Positions 18,064 to 26,805 of a stretch of 64,000 nucleotides of DNA are shown here, piece after piece (positions within the stretch are counted from its first letter, which is position 1; each line of letters opens with the position of its first letter). The DNA lies in NCBI RefSeq assembly GCF_002259585.1, contig NZ_MWWS01000009.1:62001-126000 (forward strand), read 5' to 3'. A program made the translations under genes and the position numbers. The stretch comes from Bombiscardovia coagulans. GTDB lineage: Bacteria; Actinomycetota; Actinomycetes; Actinomycetales; Bifidobacteriaceae. The notes under the pieces are model-generated. The model was not told the DNA's origin. It made no database searches and saw only the letters and a list, made by a program, of their open reading frames with translations.

Positions 18064-19125
18064 TCATGTCAACTCTTGCGAAGCCTCAAGAGCACTACGA
18101 ATATGACTACGTTTAACGCCTGCAGCCATTGTCATCGCTATGTTCAAGGAAAGCTCCTCTGTTTGGGAAGGATCATCGCTATGCATAGTCTGCCTTGCTA
18201 TTTCATCAGTCATATCTGAGGGGTGTGCCACCTGTAATTGCGAGCTGAGTGCAAAGCCATAATGCCGGGCCACAGAATTGAGACGATTATGCCGCATCTC
18301 ATGTAAGCGACCAACAGGACCTATTGCCCGGGAATGCTGTTCTTGACCTGCTGGCACACCTAAAACGTCAATGTGGACACCTTGTAGAGCATCGGCCTGC
18401 ATGCTTGCACTATCAACAGCAATGACAACCGCAGCTGCACCATCTTCCAAACAGACGGACAAGGCTCGCTGCACGTCAAACATGTTCAATGGCACTTCCA
18501 TGTCTAAGCTTCTGTCAAGAGAGGTGAGTTTGTGCTTACTCAGCAATCCAACAGGATTGCCGAGCGTATGTAGAAAGTCAGCTAACTGCTCAGCAGCTGC
18601 ACTAGTATCTTCACCAACAAGAGCAAAAACTGCTAAAGAAGCCGAAGGATCGCCAGCTGCTTTCGAAAGGACCTGACCTAACTTTGCGGCATCTAAATCA
18701 CCAACTAACGCCGGTATACTCAGTTCACCTGAATAACGTTTAGCTATTTCTGGGGGCAGCAGTACTGCATACGCCCCACGCAACTCAGCCTGCCGAAGTA
18801 TGTTTGACACATCTTCTGCACCCGGCATAGAGTCAATGGCGTCGTGACTATCACCTAAGTCTGTCTCGGCTGCATGAGAAGACTCAGTATCATCACTAAT
18901 ACCTTGGCTTCCTTCTGTTAGAGCTAAACGTAGCTGGTCCGTTTTAGTATCTATGTCCCTTAAAAAAGGTAGGTACAGTGACCCAGGCCTCACAGATGCC
19001 AAATCATCGACAAAAGAAGTGATAGTAACCTCTTCAGCATAATTGGGAACTAGCTTGAGACCATAGTGACTACGCAAATAGCCTAGAGTCATTCGCTGAG
19101 AAATTGACTCGCTCAACGCGCTCAT
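18064..19125 (-). CDS. degenerate MurE-like protein lacking the ATP-binding loop
   Basis: This 353-residue protein occupies the place of murE between ftsI and murF. Residues 33-54 (VTITSFVDDLASVRPGSLYL) resemble the Mur ligase N-terminal domain pattern of MurE. Residues 163-197 align with the MurE central-domain start, but where MurE has GTNGKTTT there is GEDTSAAA (171-178), so the P-loop lysine is lost. Residues 233-257 recall MurE's 'EVSSHAL...G..FD' segment. The C-terminal ligase domain is missing, and residues 72-105 are an acidic insert. GAGGTGG precedes the ATG. Catalysis is very unlikely. A structural or regulatory role, or slow decay, is possible; a functional MurE must lie elsewhere. 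The homology is my own reading. Confidence 0.75.
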   Translation of the reverse strand: MSALSESISQRMTLGYLRSHYGLKLVPNYAEEVTITSFVDDLASVRPGSLYLPFLRDIDTKTDQLRLALTEGSQGISDDTESSHAAETDLGDSHDAIDSMPGAEDVSNILRQAELRGAYAVLLPPEIAKRYSGELSIPALVGDLDAAKLGQVLSKAAGDPSASLAVFALVGEDTSAAAEQLADFLHTLGNPVGLLSKHKLTSLDRSLDMEVPLNMFDVQRALSVCLEDGAAAVVIAVDSASMQADALQGVHIDVLGVPAGQEQHSRAIGPVGRLHEMRHNRLNSVARHYGFALSSQLQVAHPSDMTDEIARQTMHSDDPSQTEELSLNIAMTMAAGVKRSHIRSALEASQELT

Positions 19126-19204
19126 ACTTCCACCTCTTCCTGAGACGGGAGCAAACGCTTCTGCTCGGCTACTCGTTTGCCTTGCTCTGTGTCACTCATT
19201 CTAA

Positions 19205-21019
19205 TCACCATTCAACAGGAATAGCATCTGTGCGAGGCGACGAGGGTGGCACTTCATATTTCTGCATAAGGAATTCACCAATTTGTGCAAATACAGGACC
19301 TGCTGTTAAACCTCCGAAGGTACCCTGCGGATCCTTCATCACTACGGTAACCACAAATCTAGGATTATCAGCAGGAATTATGCCCGACCAATCGCTCACA
19401 ATTGATGTCAGCCCGCCGTTCTTACCAGGCACCTCAGCCGTTCCAGTTTTTGATGCTACCCTATAACCATCAACTGAGGCCACATTTTTGAACTTCTCGG
19501 CAACTGACTCCATACCATTCATTACTTGACCAGCAACTTGCTCATCAATAACTCGAACTGGCTGTTTCGCAGTTTCCTGATTCGTTTTACCATCAACATC
19601 AGTGACCGTTTTAATGAGGCTTTGCGAGTTGCGTACACCTTTATTGGCAATTGTGGAGATTGCATTGGTGAGTTGAATTGCATTTGTTGCATACCCCTGG
19701 CCAAACAAAACTGTGTTACGGGTACGACGGTCCCATGCCTGAGGACTCGTCAACAAACCTCGAGATTCTCCTTGCAAACCCAAACCTGAAGGTTGCCCGA
19801 TACCGAATTTTGTCAAGTAATCGTACCTCATCTGGTCCGTATACTTATCACTTGCCATTACCATACCGACATTTGAAGAATTTTGTAGGATTCCTGCCAT
19901 AGTCCAACGTTCTGGCTTGTGATTGTTGGCATCGCGGTACTCTTGTCCATCAAACTTCAGGTGATCTGGCACAGTGAACTGATCTGTCATATGGCGGACA
20001 TTCTCTTGCAGCATACCGGAAAGTGTAATTGTTTTACCAATCGAACCAGGTTCAAAAGTTTGCGTAACCACTAACGGAGGATTCATCTTCGCTTCTACAC
20101 TTCCAGCAGAACGGTTCTCAGTATCTGCCAAGGCAATAATCTGCCCTGTCGCACAGTCCTGAACTACAGCCATTGCCCATCCAGCTTGATAGGTCGCCTT
20201 ACCATCTGCCAAGGCTTTCTGAACATACCACTGTACATCACCATCAATAGTCAGTCGTACATCCTTCCCGTTTACTGGCTGCTTCGACTGTGTTTCTGTT
20301 CCGGGAATTTGTTGGCCTTGACCACCCTGCTGGTAGATTTCATACCCATCTTTACCGGTAAGAAGACCGTTTTCCATATATTCAATACCTGCTACGCCTT
20401 TTCCAGTAGCATCCACTCCACCAATGAGCGATCCCATAAGATCACCATGAGGATATGAACGCTGGTTGCTCAGTTCTGCAGATATAACACCAGCGAGATT
20501 AAGTTTGTCGATTGACCTCTTTACCTGTGGGGTGACATCTTTTTTAATAATGACATAGCTGCCTTTGCCACTCAGTTGGGCCCCAAGCTCCATAGCATTC
20601 AAACCTAGCTCTGGAGCAAGTAAACGAGCAACGGCTGCTGGACCACTAACCCCCAGTGGTTTTCCATTAATTTCATGGCAGTACCGCTTGGTCTGTTGGG
20701 TGCATGCGACAGGAACAAAGTCGCCAGCTGCCTTTGGAGAACCTACGATAGTATACCGTTCTAGACTTTGAGCTAAAACCATGCCGTTAGCATCAAGAAT
20801 GCGACCTCGCTGCGCTCGCAAGGTACGAGGAACAGTCCTACTTTTGGTCGCAGCCTCAGCTGTGCTGCTCCCGTCGAAGAGCTGAATCCATGCGAGCTTA
20901 CCGAGAGCAACAACCGCCACGAGAGACAAAATCACAGCAATAACCGTAGAACGCTGAGCAAAGGTAACCAGACTGTCATTACTTGTACCCTTCTTAGCGT
21001 TCCGCCGCTTATTACTCAA
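19205..21019 (-). CDS. ftsI: FtsI / class B penicillin-binding protein (septal transpeptidase)
   Basis: The 604-residue protein cross-links septal peptidoglycan with FtsW. It has a basic cytoplasmic tail, one membrane helix (about 28-46), a dimerisation domain (RTLRAQRGRILDANG) and a transpeptidase domain. The active-site SxxK is SIGK (near 326), SxN is in SSNVGM (near 380) and KTG is in SKTGTAEVPG (near 523). The start is a TTG overlapping the ftsL-like stop by 4 bases. It is supported by GGAGGGGG 6 bases upstream and by the lack of another early start. No PASTA domains are seen. Confidence 0.95.
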   Translation of the reverse strand: MSNKRRNAKKGTSNDSLVTFAQRSTVIAVILSLVAVVALGKLAWIQLFDGSSTAEAATKSRTVPRTLRAQRGRILDANGMVLAQSLERYTIVGSPKAAGDFVPVACTQQTKRYCHEINGKPLGVSGPAAVARLLAPELGLNAMELGAQLSGKGSYVIIKKDVTPQVKRSIDKLNLAGVISAELSNQRSYPHGDLMGSLIGGVDATGKGVAGIEYMENGLLTGKDGYEIYQQGGQGQQIPGTETQSKQPVNGKDVRLTIDGDVQWYVQKALADGKATYQAGWAMAVVQDCATGQIIALADTENRSAGSVEAKMNPPLVVTQTFEPGSIGKTITLSGMLQENVRHMTDQFTVPDHLKFDGQEYRDANNHKPERWTMAGILQNSSNVGMVMASDKYTDQMRYDYLTKFGIGQPSGLGLQGESRGLLTSPQAWDRRTRNTVLFGQGYATNAIQLTNAISTIANKGVRNSQSLIKTVTDVDGKTNQETAKQPVRVIDEQVAGQVMNGMESVAEKFKNVASVDGYRVASKTGTAEVPGKNGGLTSIVSDWSGIIPADNPRFVVTVVMKDPQGTFGGLTAGPVFAQIGEFLMQKYEVPPSSPRTDAIPVEW

Positions 21020-21564
21020 CGCTGTCCCCCTCCGGAGCTTGACAGTGACTGCATGGGGTTGCTATCAGCTGGCTGCTTTGGTGGAACCTGTGGAGTTCCT
21101 ACCTGCTTGTGATCAATAGACCGATAACCCTGCAAGTCAACTGAGTTAGTACCCTGCTGCGGTACCATGCCCATTTTCTGAGCTTTTTCAGGTAAAGCCG
21201 CCTGCAGTTCATCTAACCTATTCTGATCGTCCTGCACATCTTGAGTCAACTGGCTAATTGACTTCTGTACAGAACTAGCCTCGAATGAGTGCTGAACCAT
21301 CTGTGTCCGTAAAAGAAGCGACCCCAGTAGGCAAGCAATGAGGAAACTAAATGCCAAGACAAAGTGGATGAGTGGAGTTGACTGCGCACTTGCCCACTCT
21401 ACTACCCCACGAGCCCGTTGCCCCAGATTGCCGGTCACAGCGTTCGTCGATTCACGACCACCCTGAACCACACTCAGCTGTGGGCGACGTGCTTCCGATT
21501 GACGAGCTGGCCTTCGCTTGTCTGGTGCCGTTTTTGAACGGACAGAACGAGCTACTGAACTCAT
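21016..21564 (-). CDS. FtsL-like septum protein
   Basis: This 182-residue bitopic protein has a basic N-terminal region (1-60), one membrane helix (about 66-88, with HFVLAFSFLIACLLGSLL), and then a coiled-coil-like stretch (about 95-130, HSFEASSVQKSISQLTQDVQ and on). The tail is rich in proline, glutamine and serine. Sequence is poorly conserved in this family, so the call rests on topology and position between rsmH and ftsI. It would join FtsQ in the divisome scaffold. The start and stop overlap rsmH and ftsI by 4 bases each. Confidence 0.8.
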   Translation of the reverse strand: MSSVARSVRSKTAPDKRRPARQSEARRPQLSVVQGGRESTNAVTGNLGQRARGVVEWASAQSTPLIHFVLAFSFLIACLLGSLLLRTQMVQHSFEASSVQKSISQLTQDVQDDQNRLDELQAALPEKAQKMGMVPQQGTNSVDLQGYRSIDHKQVGTPQVPPKQPADSNPMQSLSSSGGGQR

Positions 21565-22640
21565 GCTCTTCTCCTTTCCAAATGCTGCCTATGAGTGTGT
21601 TGAACTGCTTCCGTACGCCAGAGCTGGACACGATGAGCAGGAATTGTCCGAGTCAATTCCACACCTCTCAATCGCACGGAAGCAGACCGAGAATTATCAG
21701 TTACTTGCTCAGGACTGGCCTTGAGAGCCCCGTGAGTAAGATCTGCAAAAAATGGCTGGGCCTGCTCGGGGATGACCGGTAATCCTGGAGGTAGATTTAC
21801 TCGCAATCCTGAAGCCATAAATTGTTTAACGGCACGATCCTCCAGAGAGTGGTATGACTCCACAACCAACCGTCCGCCAACTTGTAAGTGAGCAGCAGCT
21901 TGAGGCAGAGTAGACACCAATTTGTCGAGTTCGCCGTTAACTTCAATGCGCAGAGCCTGAAAGACCCGTTTTGCCGGATTACCAGGAGCCCTGTGAGATC
22001 GAGGAATACACTGGTCAACCAAAGCACTGAGCTGGGCCGAAGATGTTAGTGGTTCCTTTTCACGAACCTCAACAATCTTGCGAGCAATCTTATTAGCAAA
22101 CCGCTCTTCACCATAAGTTTTGAAGATTCTAGTAAGGTCTTCACACGAGTAGGTAGCTACCACATAGGCCGCTGTGAGTTCTTGCCCACTGTCCATCCGC
22201 ATATCCAATGGTGCGTCCTGGTTATATGAGAAACCACGGTCACGCTCATCGATTTGCAAACTCGACAAGCCTAAGTCCATGAACACAGCGCTTACCTGGC
22301 TGATTCCGACATCAGCAAGAATGGCTTCGAACTGATCAAACGGGGCATGAACTGGTAAGAAGCGGTCTTCCAAACCTTCTTCCCGCAACCGTTCCTGAGC
22401 TAAACTCAAAGCCTCTCGATCGCGGTCAATTCCCAATACCCGAGCGTTTGGGGCGGCTTTGAGAAAAGCAGTCGTGTGTCCTGCCAGGCCTTCTGTGCAG
22501 TCAACAATCCAAGATCCAGGCTGACTAGCAGCAGGTACTACCAGATGAACACATTCATCCAAAAGAACAGGCTTGTGGATATTTTGCAGGCGGTTTAAGT
22601 GCTCACGCCGCTTCTCAGTACTCTGCAATTGCGTATCCAT
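21561..22640 (-). CDS. rsmH: 16S rRNA (cytosine(1402)-N(4))-methyltransferase
   Basis: RsmH (MraW) methylates N4 of C1402 in 16S rRNA using S-adenosylmethionine. Diagnostic segments: HKPVLLDECV near the N-terminus, DCTEGLAGHTTAFL (SAM loop; most homologues have D-x-T-x-G-x-GGH), FMDLGLSSLQID, GFSYNQDAPLDMRMD, and the C-terminal VVESYHSLEDR. The ATG at 22640 shares one base with the mraZ stop (TGATG); a TTG one codon earlier is an alternative. About 359 residues. Confidence 0.95.
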   Translation of the reverse strand: MDTQLQSTEKRREHLNRLQNIHKPVLLDECVHLVVPAASQPGSWIVDCTEGLAGHTTAFLKAAPNARVLGIDRDREALSLAQERLREEGLEDRFLPVHAPFDQFEAILADVGISQVSAVFMDLGLSSLQIDERDRGFSYNQDAPLDMRMDSGQELTAAYVVATYSCEDLTRIFKTYGEERFANKIARKIVEVREKEPLTSSAQLSALVDQCIPRSHRAPGNPAKRVFQALRIEVNGELDKLVSTLPQAAAHLQVGGRLVVESYHSLEDRAVKQFMASGLRVNLPPGLPVIPEQAQPFFADLTHGALKASPEQVTDNSRSASVRLRGVELTRTIPAHRVQLWRTEAVQHTHRQHLERRRA

Positions 22641-23167
22641 CAAAAGTCCACCGCCGGAAGAACGTCATCAGTTATGTCCGAATACACCTGCTCGTTACTC
22701 TCCAAGTATGACTGCCAAGCAGCCTTGTCCCAGATTTCCGCACGGGTACCCACACCAATCACAACAACTTCTTGATCGAGGTGGGCGTAGTCACGCAGCA
22801 TGGGTGGCACCAGCACACGCCCCTGCTTATCAGGCTCTTGGTCCACTGCACCAGATAGGAAGATTCGTAGATACTCTCGAGCTGCCCTGTTCCCCATAGA
22901 AGTATGTTGGATTTGAACAGCTATCCTACGGAATTCGTCAACTGGTAACAGGTATACGCAGCGTTCCTGTCCTCGAGCCATCACTAAGCCCGCTCCTAGC
23001 CGACTACGGAATTTTGCAGGTAAAGCCATGCGCCCCTTGGTGTCCATTTTGGGAGTATAAGTACCCAGCAGTAAGGGAGGCATACTACATTGCTGGTCAC
23101 CCGCTGCCCCATCCGATTGAGCTTGTACAGGAGGAACCGATGCCAGATTCTGCAGATCGTCTACCAT
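22640..23167 (-). CDS. mraZ: transcriptional regulator MraZ
   Basis: MraZ is a DNA-binding regulator of the dcw cluster with two AbrB-like repeats: LLGTYTPKMDTKGRMALPAKF and, in the second half, VDQEPDKQGRVLVPPML. The protein is about 175 residues; an N-terminal extension of some 32 residues precedes the fold. GGGAGG lies just before the ATG at 23167; the GTG two codons upstream is less well placed. As first gene of the cluster it probably represses its own promoter through the repeated boxes at 23229-23262. Confidence 0.94.
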   Translation of the reverse strand: MVDDLQNLASVPPVQAQSDGAAGDQQCSMPPLLLGTYTPKMDTKGRMALPAKFRSRLGAGLVMARGQERCVYLLPVDEFRRIAVQIQHTSMGNRAAREYLRIFLSGAVDQEPDKQGRVLVPPMLRDYAHLDQEVVVIGVGTRAEIWDKAAWQSYLESNEQVYSDITDDVLPAVDF

Positions 23168-23228
23168 CGTCACCTCCCTACCAGCACTACAAGCTTCATT
23201 CCGGTTACAGCATTTTTAACGCCACACT

Positions 23229-23262
23229 CCACTCTACCCCACTTATCACCACATATCACCCT
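23229..23262 (-). promoter_or_regulatory. MraZ-type operator: 10-bp-phased GTGG repeats
   Basis: On the minus strand GTGG occurs at 23249-23252, 23239-23242 and 23229-23232, exactly 10 bases apart, preceded in phase by a degenerate AGGG at 23259-23262. MraZ proteins bind short G-rich direct repeats with a 10-base period just upstream of mraZ. The array sits between the probable promoter (23274-23303) and the mraZ start, so bound MraZ would block transcription of the cluster. Confidence 0.7.
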
Positions 23263-23273
23263 AAAATAGGTTT

Positions 23274-23303
23274 TTTATAGAATATTCACTCTTGCTTGCA
23301 CAA
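23274..23303 (-). promoter_or_regulatory. probable promoter of the mraZ/dcw operon
   Basis: Minus-strand TTGTGC (23298-23303) and TATAAA (23274-23279) are separated by 18 bases, about 107 bases upstream of the mraZ ATG. The match is moderate, but the placement directly before the MraZ boxes fits. Confidence 0.45.
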
Positions 23304-23450
23304 TCTGAACCCCTGTTTACTTCCTTGACCTTCGTGAAGACTAGAAATAGACCTCAGCAAAAGCACAAACAGATCTAGTAGCTGGTCTGCGATATAGTTA
23401 AGTGCCTAGTTTTACTAGTATTTGCGATTCACGGGAACGGACAAAAACCT

Positions 23451-25706
23451 ATGTCGACCTACTCCTCACAGTTACAGGAAGAACAAGGTGCAGTAGACCG
23501 CGCTTACGGTCGATTGGACGATTTACGGACACAAACCCGCAGTCGCTTGGACGCAGTACGAGCAACCGGCTCTCATGGATCACCAACACAACGTACCGAA
23601 CGTGATTCTTTCGCCAGTTTGTACGAAGATCGACTCACTCAGTTGCGTGCCGTTGAAGACAGACTAGTCTTTGGACGCTTGGATCATCGAGACAGCAGCC
23701 GTCAGTATATTGGAAGAATAGGTCTATCAAATGAGTCTCACGAGCCTATTTTGACTGATTGGCGCGCTGAAGCAGCCCGCCCCTTTTACGAGGCTACCGC
23801 TTCAAACCACGGCACCATAACCATGCGCAGGCACATAGGCCTGAGTTTTAGAACAGTCGTCAGCGTAGAAGATGAAGTTCTCGACCTGAACTCTTCTCAG
23901 GTGGAACGAGCTGCCAACCAGGGTACATTGGCCGGTGAAGGGGCCCTATTAGCCAGTTTATCTAGCAGCCGCACCAGTAAAATGACCGATATAGTCTCAA
24001 CAATCCAAGCGGAGCAAGATCGTATCATACGCTCCGATCTCGGTCACGCCGTCGTAGTTCAAGGCGGACCGGGTACAGGCAAAACCGCTGTTGCCCTACA
24101 CAGGGCGGCTTATCTTTTGTACACACACCGGTCCGTTCTTGAACGTTCAGGAGTGCTGATTATTGGACCCAGCAGTAGCTTCTTACGCTATATCGATCAG
24201 GTACTGCCATCACTAGGCGAAACAGGTGTCTTAAGCAGGACTATCAGCAATCTTATTCCTGGCGTCACAGCAAAAGCTACAGATGCACCACATGTGGCCC
24301 GACTCAAGGGTGACTCACGGATGGCTTCAGTTATAGCCTCCGCTGTGCGAACACGCGAACGAGTACCTTCAGACCTACCTGTAGTCTCAATCGATGGCGT
24401 CACTGTACCTATGCTGAAGGTAGATATACAGCAAGCTCTTAGCGATGCCCACCGAACCAGACAGCCTCATAACAAGGCACGAGAGACATTTGCTAGTTCA
24501 GTCCTTCAGTCTTTACTGAACCGCTACACCAACCAGCTCAATTACTCACCCGAGCCGGATGAGCTTTCCCGGGTACGCTCGCTCATACGAATGAACAACA
24601 AGATACGCAAAACCATTAACCTAGCTTGGCTGCCTATGGAACCACTGTGGCTTCTCGATAACCTCTGGTCACACCCAGCGCTGTTATCTCGATTGGCCCC
24701 GTGGCTCACACCAACAGATATCGAATCCCTAACCAAACCAAAAGGTTCACCCATAACCACATCAGACATAGCACTTATTGACGAAGCAATGGAACTCCTG
24801 GGACCCGACCCTCATCAAATGGATCAGCAAACAGCACAAGCAGCACGCCGAGCCGAAGAACATCAATTTGCCCGAGATACCCTAGCTCAAAACGGCATAG
24901 GAAATGGTCTCATCAACTCTCAGATGCTTCTTGACAATATCAATGGTCTCGACAGCCAGGACGCTTCTGAGAGAGCATCAGAAGACCGTGAATGGGTATT
25001 CGGACATATTGTTGTTGATGAAGCTCAAGAGTTAACAGCTATGGATTGGCGTATGCTGATCCGTCGCTGTCCGTCCAGGTCCTTTACCATCGTAGGTGAT
25101 ATTGCGCAAACATCAGCCTTGGGTGGCACTAGGTCTTGGACCAAGACCATGAACCAGCTGTTCGGGGAAGACGGCTGGGACTTAAACGAACTCACCATTG
25201 ACTACCGAAATCCGCAGGAGGTATCTGAATTAGCATCTACTGTTGCCCGATCAGAAGGCCTTCATATTTCCACAGTCAAGGCTGTGCGTGCAGTTAATAA
25301 TTCGGTACAGCGAATCCAAACTACAACAGAAGAAGCATGCATAAACGCAGCAGGACATGCTGGAGCTGACCTTGCTCAAGAATTCATTCATGCTGACGGC
25401 AGTGGGCGCATTGCCCTGATTTGCACTCAAGAACTAATCACAAGCTTACGAGACAGCGTTATGGCACAATATCGAAAGCTTGCAGGCGAAAAGGCTACGC
25501 AAATCGTAACCAACCAAGAAGATTGGGACAAGCAAATTGTTGTCACCAGTGCACAAGGTACCAAAGGATTAGAATTTGATGCTGTGGTGCTAGTGGACCC
25601 AGAACGTATAGCAGAAAATGCACCTTCACGGCTCGTAGGAGCCTCAGATATATATGTAGCTATGACAAGACCCACACAACGCCTAGTCATAGTTGAAACA
25701 ACATGA
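23451..25706 (+). CDS. helD: HelD-type superfamily 1 helicase (RNA polymerase recycling factor)
   Basis: This 751-residue UvrD/Rep-like ATPase has a coiled-coil N-terminal region (QLQEEQGAVDRAYGRLDDL), the Walker A motif GGPGTGKTAVALHRA (near 206-220), Walker B VVDEAQEL, motif III IVGDIAQTSALGG, and late helicase motifs VTSAQGTKGLEFDAVV and YVAMTRPTQRL. A split UvrD domain with an N-terminal coiled coil is typical of HelD, which removes stalled RNA polymerase from DNA. It diverges from mraZ and converges on nrdR. The ribosome site is weak. Another UvrD-like role cannot be excluded from sequence alone. Confidence 0.85.
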   Translation: MSTYSSQLQEEQGAVDRAYGRLDDLRTQTRSRLDAVRATGSHGSPTQRTERDSFASLYEDRLTQLRAVEDRLVFGRLDHRDSSRQYIGRIGLSNESHEPILTDWRAEAARPFYEATASNHGTITMRRHIGLSFRTVVSVEDEVLDLNSSQVERAANQGTLAGEGALLASLSSSRTSKMTDIVSTIQAEQDRIIRSDLGHAVVVQGGPGTGKTAVALHRAAYLLYTHRSVLERSGVLIIGPSSSFLRYIDQVLPSLGETGVLSRTISNLIPGVTAKATDAPHVARLKGDSRMASVIASAVRTRERVPSDLPVVSIDGVTVPMLKVDIQQALSDAHRTRQPHNKARETFASSVLQSLLNRYTNQLNYSPEPDELSRVRSLIRMNNKIRKTINLAWLPMEPLWLLDNLWSHPALLSRLAPWLTPTDIESLTKPKGSPITTSDIALIDEAMELLGPDPHQMDQQTAQAARRAEEHQFARDTLAQNGIGNGLINSQMLLDNINGLDSQDASERASEDREWVFGHIVVDEAQELTAMDWRMLIRRCPSRSFTIVGDIAQTSALGGTRSWTKTMNQLFGEDGWDLNELTIDYRNPQEVSELASTVARSEGLHISTVKAVRAVNNSVQRIQTTTEEACINAAGHAGADLAQEFIHADGSGRIALICTQELITSLRDSVMAQYRKLAGEKATQIVTNQEDWDKQIVVTSAQGTKGLEFDAVVLVDPERIAENAPSRLVGASDIYVAMTRPTQRLVIVETT

Positions 25707-25741
25707 TTAATGAGATCTCGATCTCTAACAAACGCCTCTGA

Positions 25742-26200
25742 TCACTTGTCCGAAAGATCTTCAGCTCTGAGATCGTCGATAGCCTTCTGGAAATCTTCCA
25801 ATCCATTAAAGTTCTGGTAAACGGAAGCAAACCGTAGATACGCCACTTCATCTAGCTTGCGCAGAGGTCTCAAAATTGCCTTGCCGACTTCCTCTGAATC
25901 GACTTGAGCTAGACCACGTGAGCGCAAATCTTCTTCAACTTGCTGACCTAACTGTTTCAGGGCATCTTCCTCTATGTGTCTCCCCTGGCAGGCTTTTCGG
26001 ACTCCCGAAACTACTTTATCCCTATTAAACGGTTCACTGTTACCAGAGTGCTTGGTAACCATCAAAGCAGAGGTTTCAATCGTCGTGAACCGATGGTTAC
26101 ATATAGGACATTCCCGACGCCGACGAATGGCATAACCATCGTCACTAATACGCGTATCAACCACTTTAGTGTCTGAGTTCTGGCAGAAAGGACAATGCAT
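25742..26200 (-). CDS. nrdR: transcriptional repressor NrdR
   Basis: NrdR is the ATP/dATP-sensing repressor of ribonucleotide reductase genes. The zinc ribbon is at the extreme N-terminus ([17 protein letters not shown], then [10 protein letters not shown]), followed by an ATP-cone domain ([20 protein letters not shown]). The frame can be extended to a TTG at 26227, but NrdR proteins begin directly with the zinc ribbon, so the ATG at 26200 is chosen (152 residues). It follows the LysM gene, giving the lexA / LysM / nrdR layout also seen in mycobacteria and corynebacteria. Confidence 0.94.
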   Translation of the reverse strand: MHCPFCQNSDTKVVDTRISDDGYAIRRRRECPICNHRFTTIETSALMVTKHSGNSEPFNRDKVVSGVRKACQGRHIEEDALKQLGQQVEEDLRSRGLAQVDSEEVGKAILRPLRKLDEVAYLRFASVYQNFNGLEDFQKAIDDLRAEDLSDK

Positions 26201-26264
26201 AGTAATCGATAATAGCCTGTCTTCCAACGAAAGAGAAGATAGGCCACGTCAGAATTGACTTGAT

Positions 26265-26660
26265 TCAGCATTTTGGTACGACTATCCTCTGTCCAGCCTG
26301 CAATACGGGTGTATTCAGATTATTGAGCTTCATGAGTCGATCAACACTGTAAGAGACATCTCCTCCTTCAGGCGTTACCATCTGTGCATACGTCCACAAG
26401 TTATCTCCGGGACGAACTGTGTAACTTGTGACTTCTTGAACACTCATATCAGTGTGAGAACTGCTAGTACCAATGACATTCGAACCAATAACGCCCACAC
26501 TAACTGCTAGCAATGCAATAATGATCTTACCTTTTGTAGTAAGAGTCGTTTTACTAACTTTTGCAGGCAACTTTTCCTTATTACGAACCACAGAGTTCAC
26601 ATACCTGGTCCTTGAAGTTGTCCGATCCATACGACCCGGTGTATACATCGCTATACTCAT
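26265..26660 (-). CDS. SOS-regulated LysM membrane protein, probable division suppressor
   Basis: From the ATG at 26660 (AAGGGAG upstream) the protein is 131 residues. It has a basic N-terminus, one membrane helix (about 45-63, KIIIALLAVSVGVIGSNV) and a C-terminal LysM domain (79-131, SYTVRPGDNLWTYAQMV, ending QAGQRIVVPKC). It diverges from lexA and its promoter carries two LexA boxes. Small LysM proteins at this position include YneA (Bacillus), DivS (Corynebacterium) and Rv2719c/ChiZ (Mycobacterium), which halt division during the SOS response. No catalytic domain is visible, so a division-arrest role is favoured over hydrolase activity. Function is inferred from context and architecture. 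Confidence 0.8.
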   Translation of the reverse strand: MSIAMYTPGRMDRTTSRTRYVNSVVRNKEKLPAKVSKTTLTTKGKIIIALLAVSVGVIGSNVIGTSSSHTDMSVQEVTSYTVRPGDNLWTYAQMVTPEGGDVSYSVDRLMKLNNLNTPVLQAGQRIVVPKC

Positions 26661-26674
26661 CAGCCATCTCCCTT

Positions 26675-26704
26675 CGAACACCTGTTCTATAGAACATATG
26701 TTCT
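26675..26704. promoter_or_regulatory. two tandem LexA (SOS) boxes, LysM-gene side
   Basis: CGAACACCTGTTCT (26675-26688) and AGAACATATGTTCT (26691-26704) match the Gram-positive SOS box CGAAC-N4-GTTCG; the second is a perfect palindrome. They lie 15-44 bases upstream of the LysM gene's ATG and overlap its promoter region. Confidence 0.85.
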
Positions 26705-26741
26705 ATATTGGCACAACATCAGATCAATTGCAAGCCCCATT

Positions 26742-26755
26742 CGAACATTTGTTTG
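26742..26755. promoter_or_regulatory. LexA (SOS) box in the lexA promoter
   Basis: CGAACATTTGTTTG is a near-consensus SOS box. It overlaps the -35 region (TTTGTT, 26752-26757) paired with the -10 TATACT at 26775-26780, so LexA would block its own transcription. Confidence 0.82.
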
Positions 26756-26780
26756 TTTTTTACTTTTTTTTCGCTATACT
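26752..26780 (+). promoter_or_regulatory. lexA promoter
   Basis: TTTGTT (26752-26757) and TATACT (26775-26780) are 17 bases apart, ending 25 bases before the GTG start. The -35 is weak but the -10 is good, and a T8 run lies between them. Confidence 0.6.
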
Positions 26781-26805
26781 GTTGCTTATAACGAAAGGAG
26801 TCCCC

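Noticed and set aside
25707-25741. GAGATC/GATCTC inverted repeat as terminator between helD and nrdR
   Set aside because: A two-base loop cannot form the full stem and there is no T-run.
26473-26805. Long N-terminal extension of lexA in the open frame
   Set aside because: This stretch holds the LexA boxes, the promoter and the divergent gene; AAAGGAG with a GTG at 26806 is the proper start.
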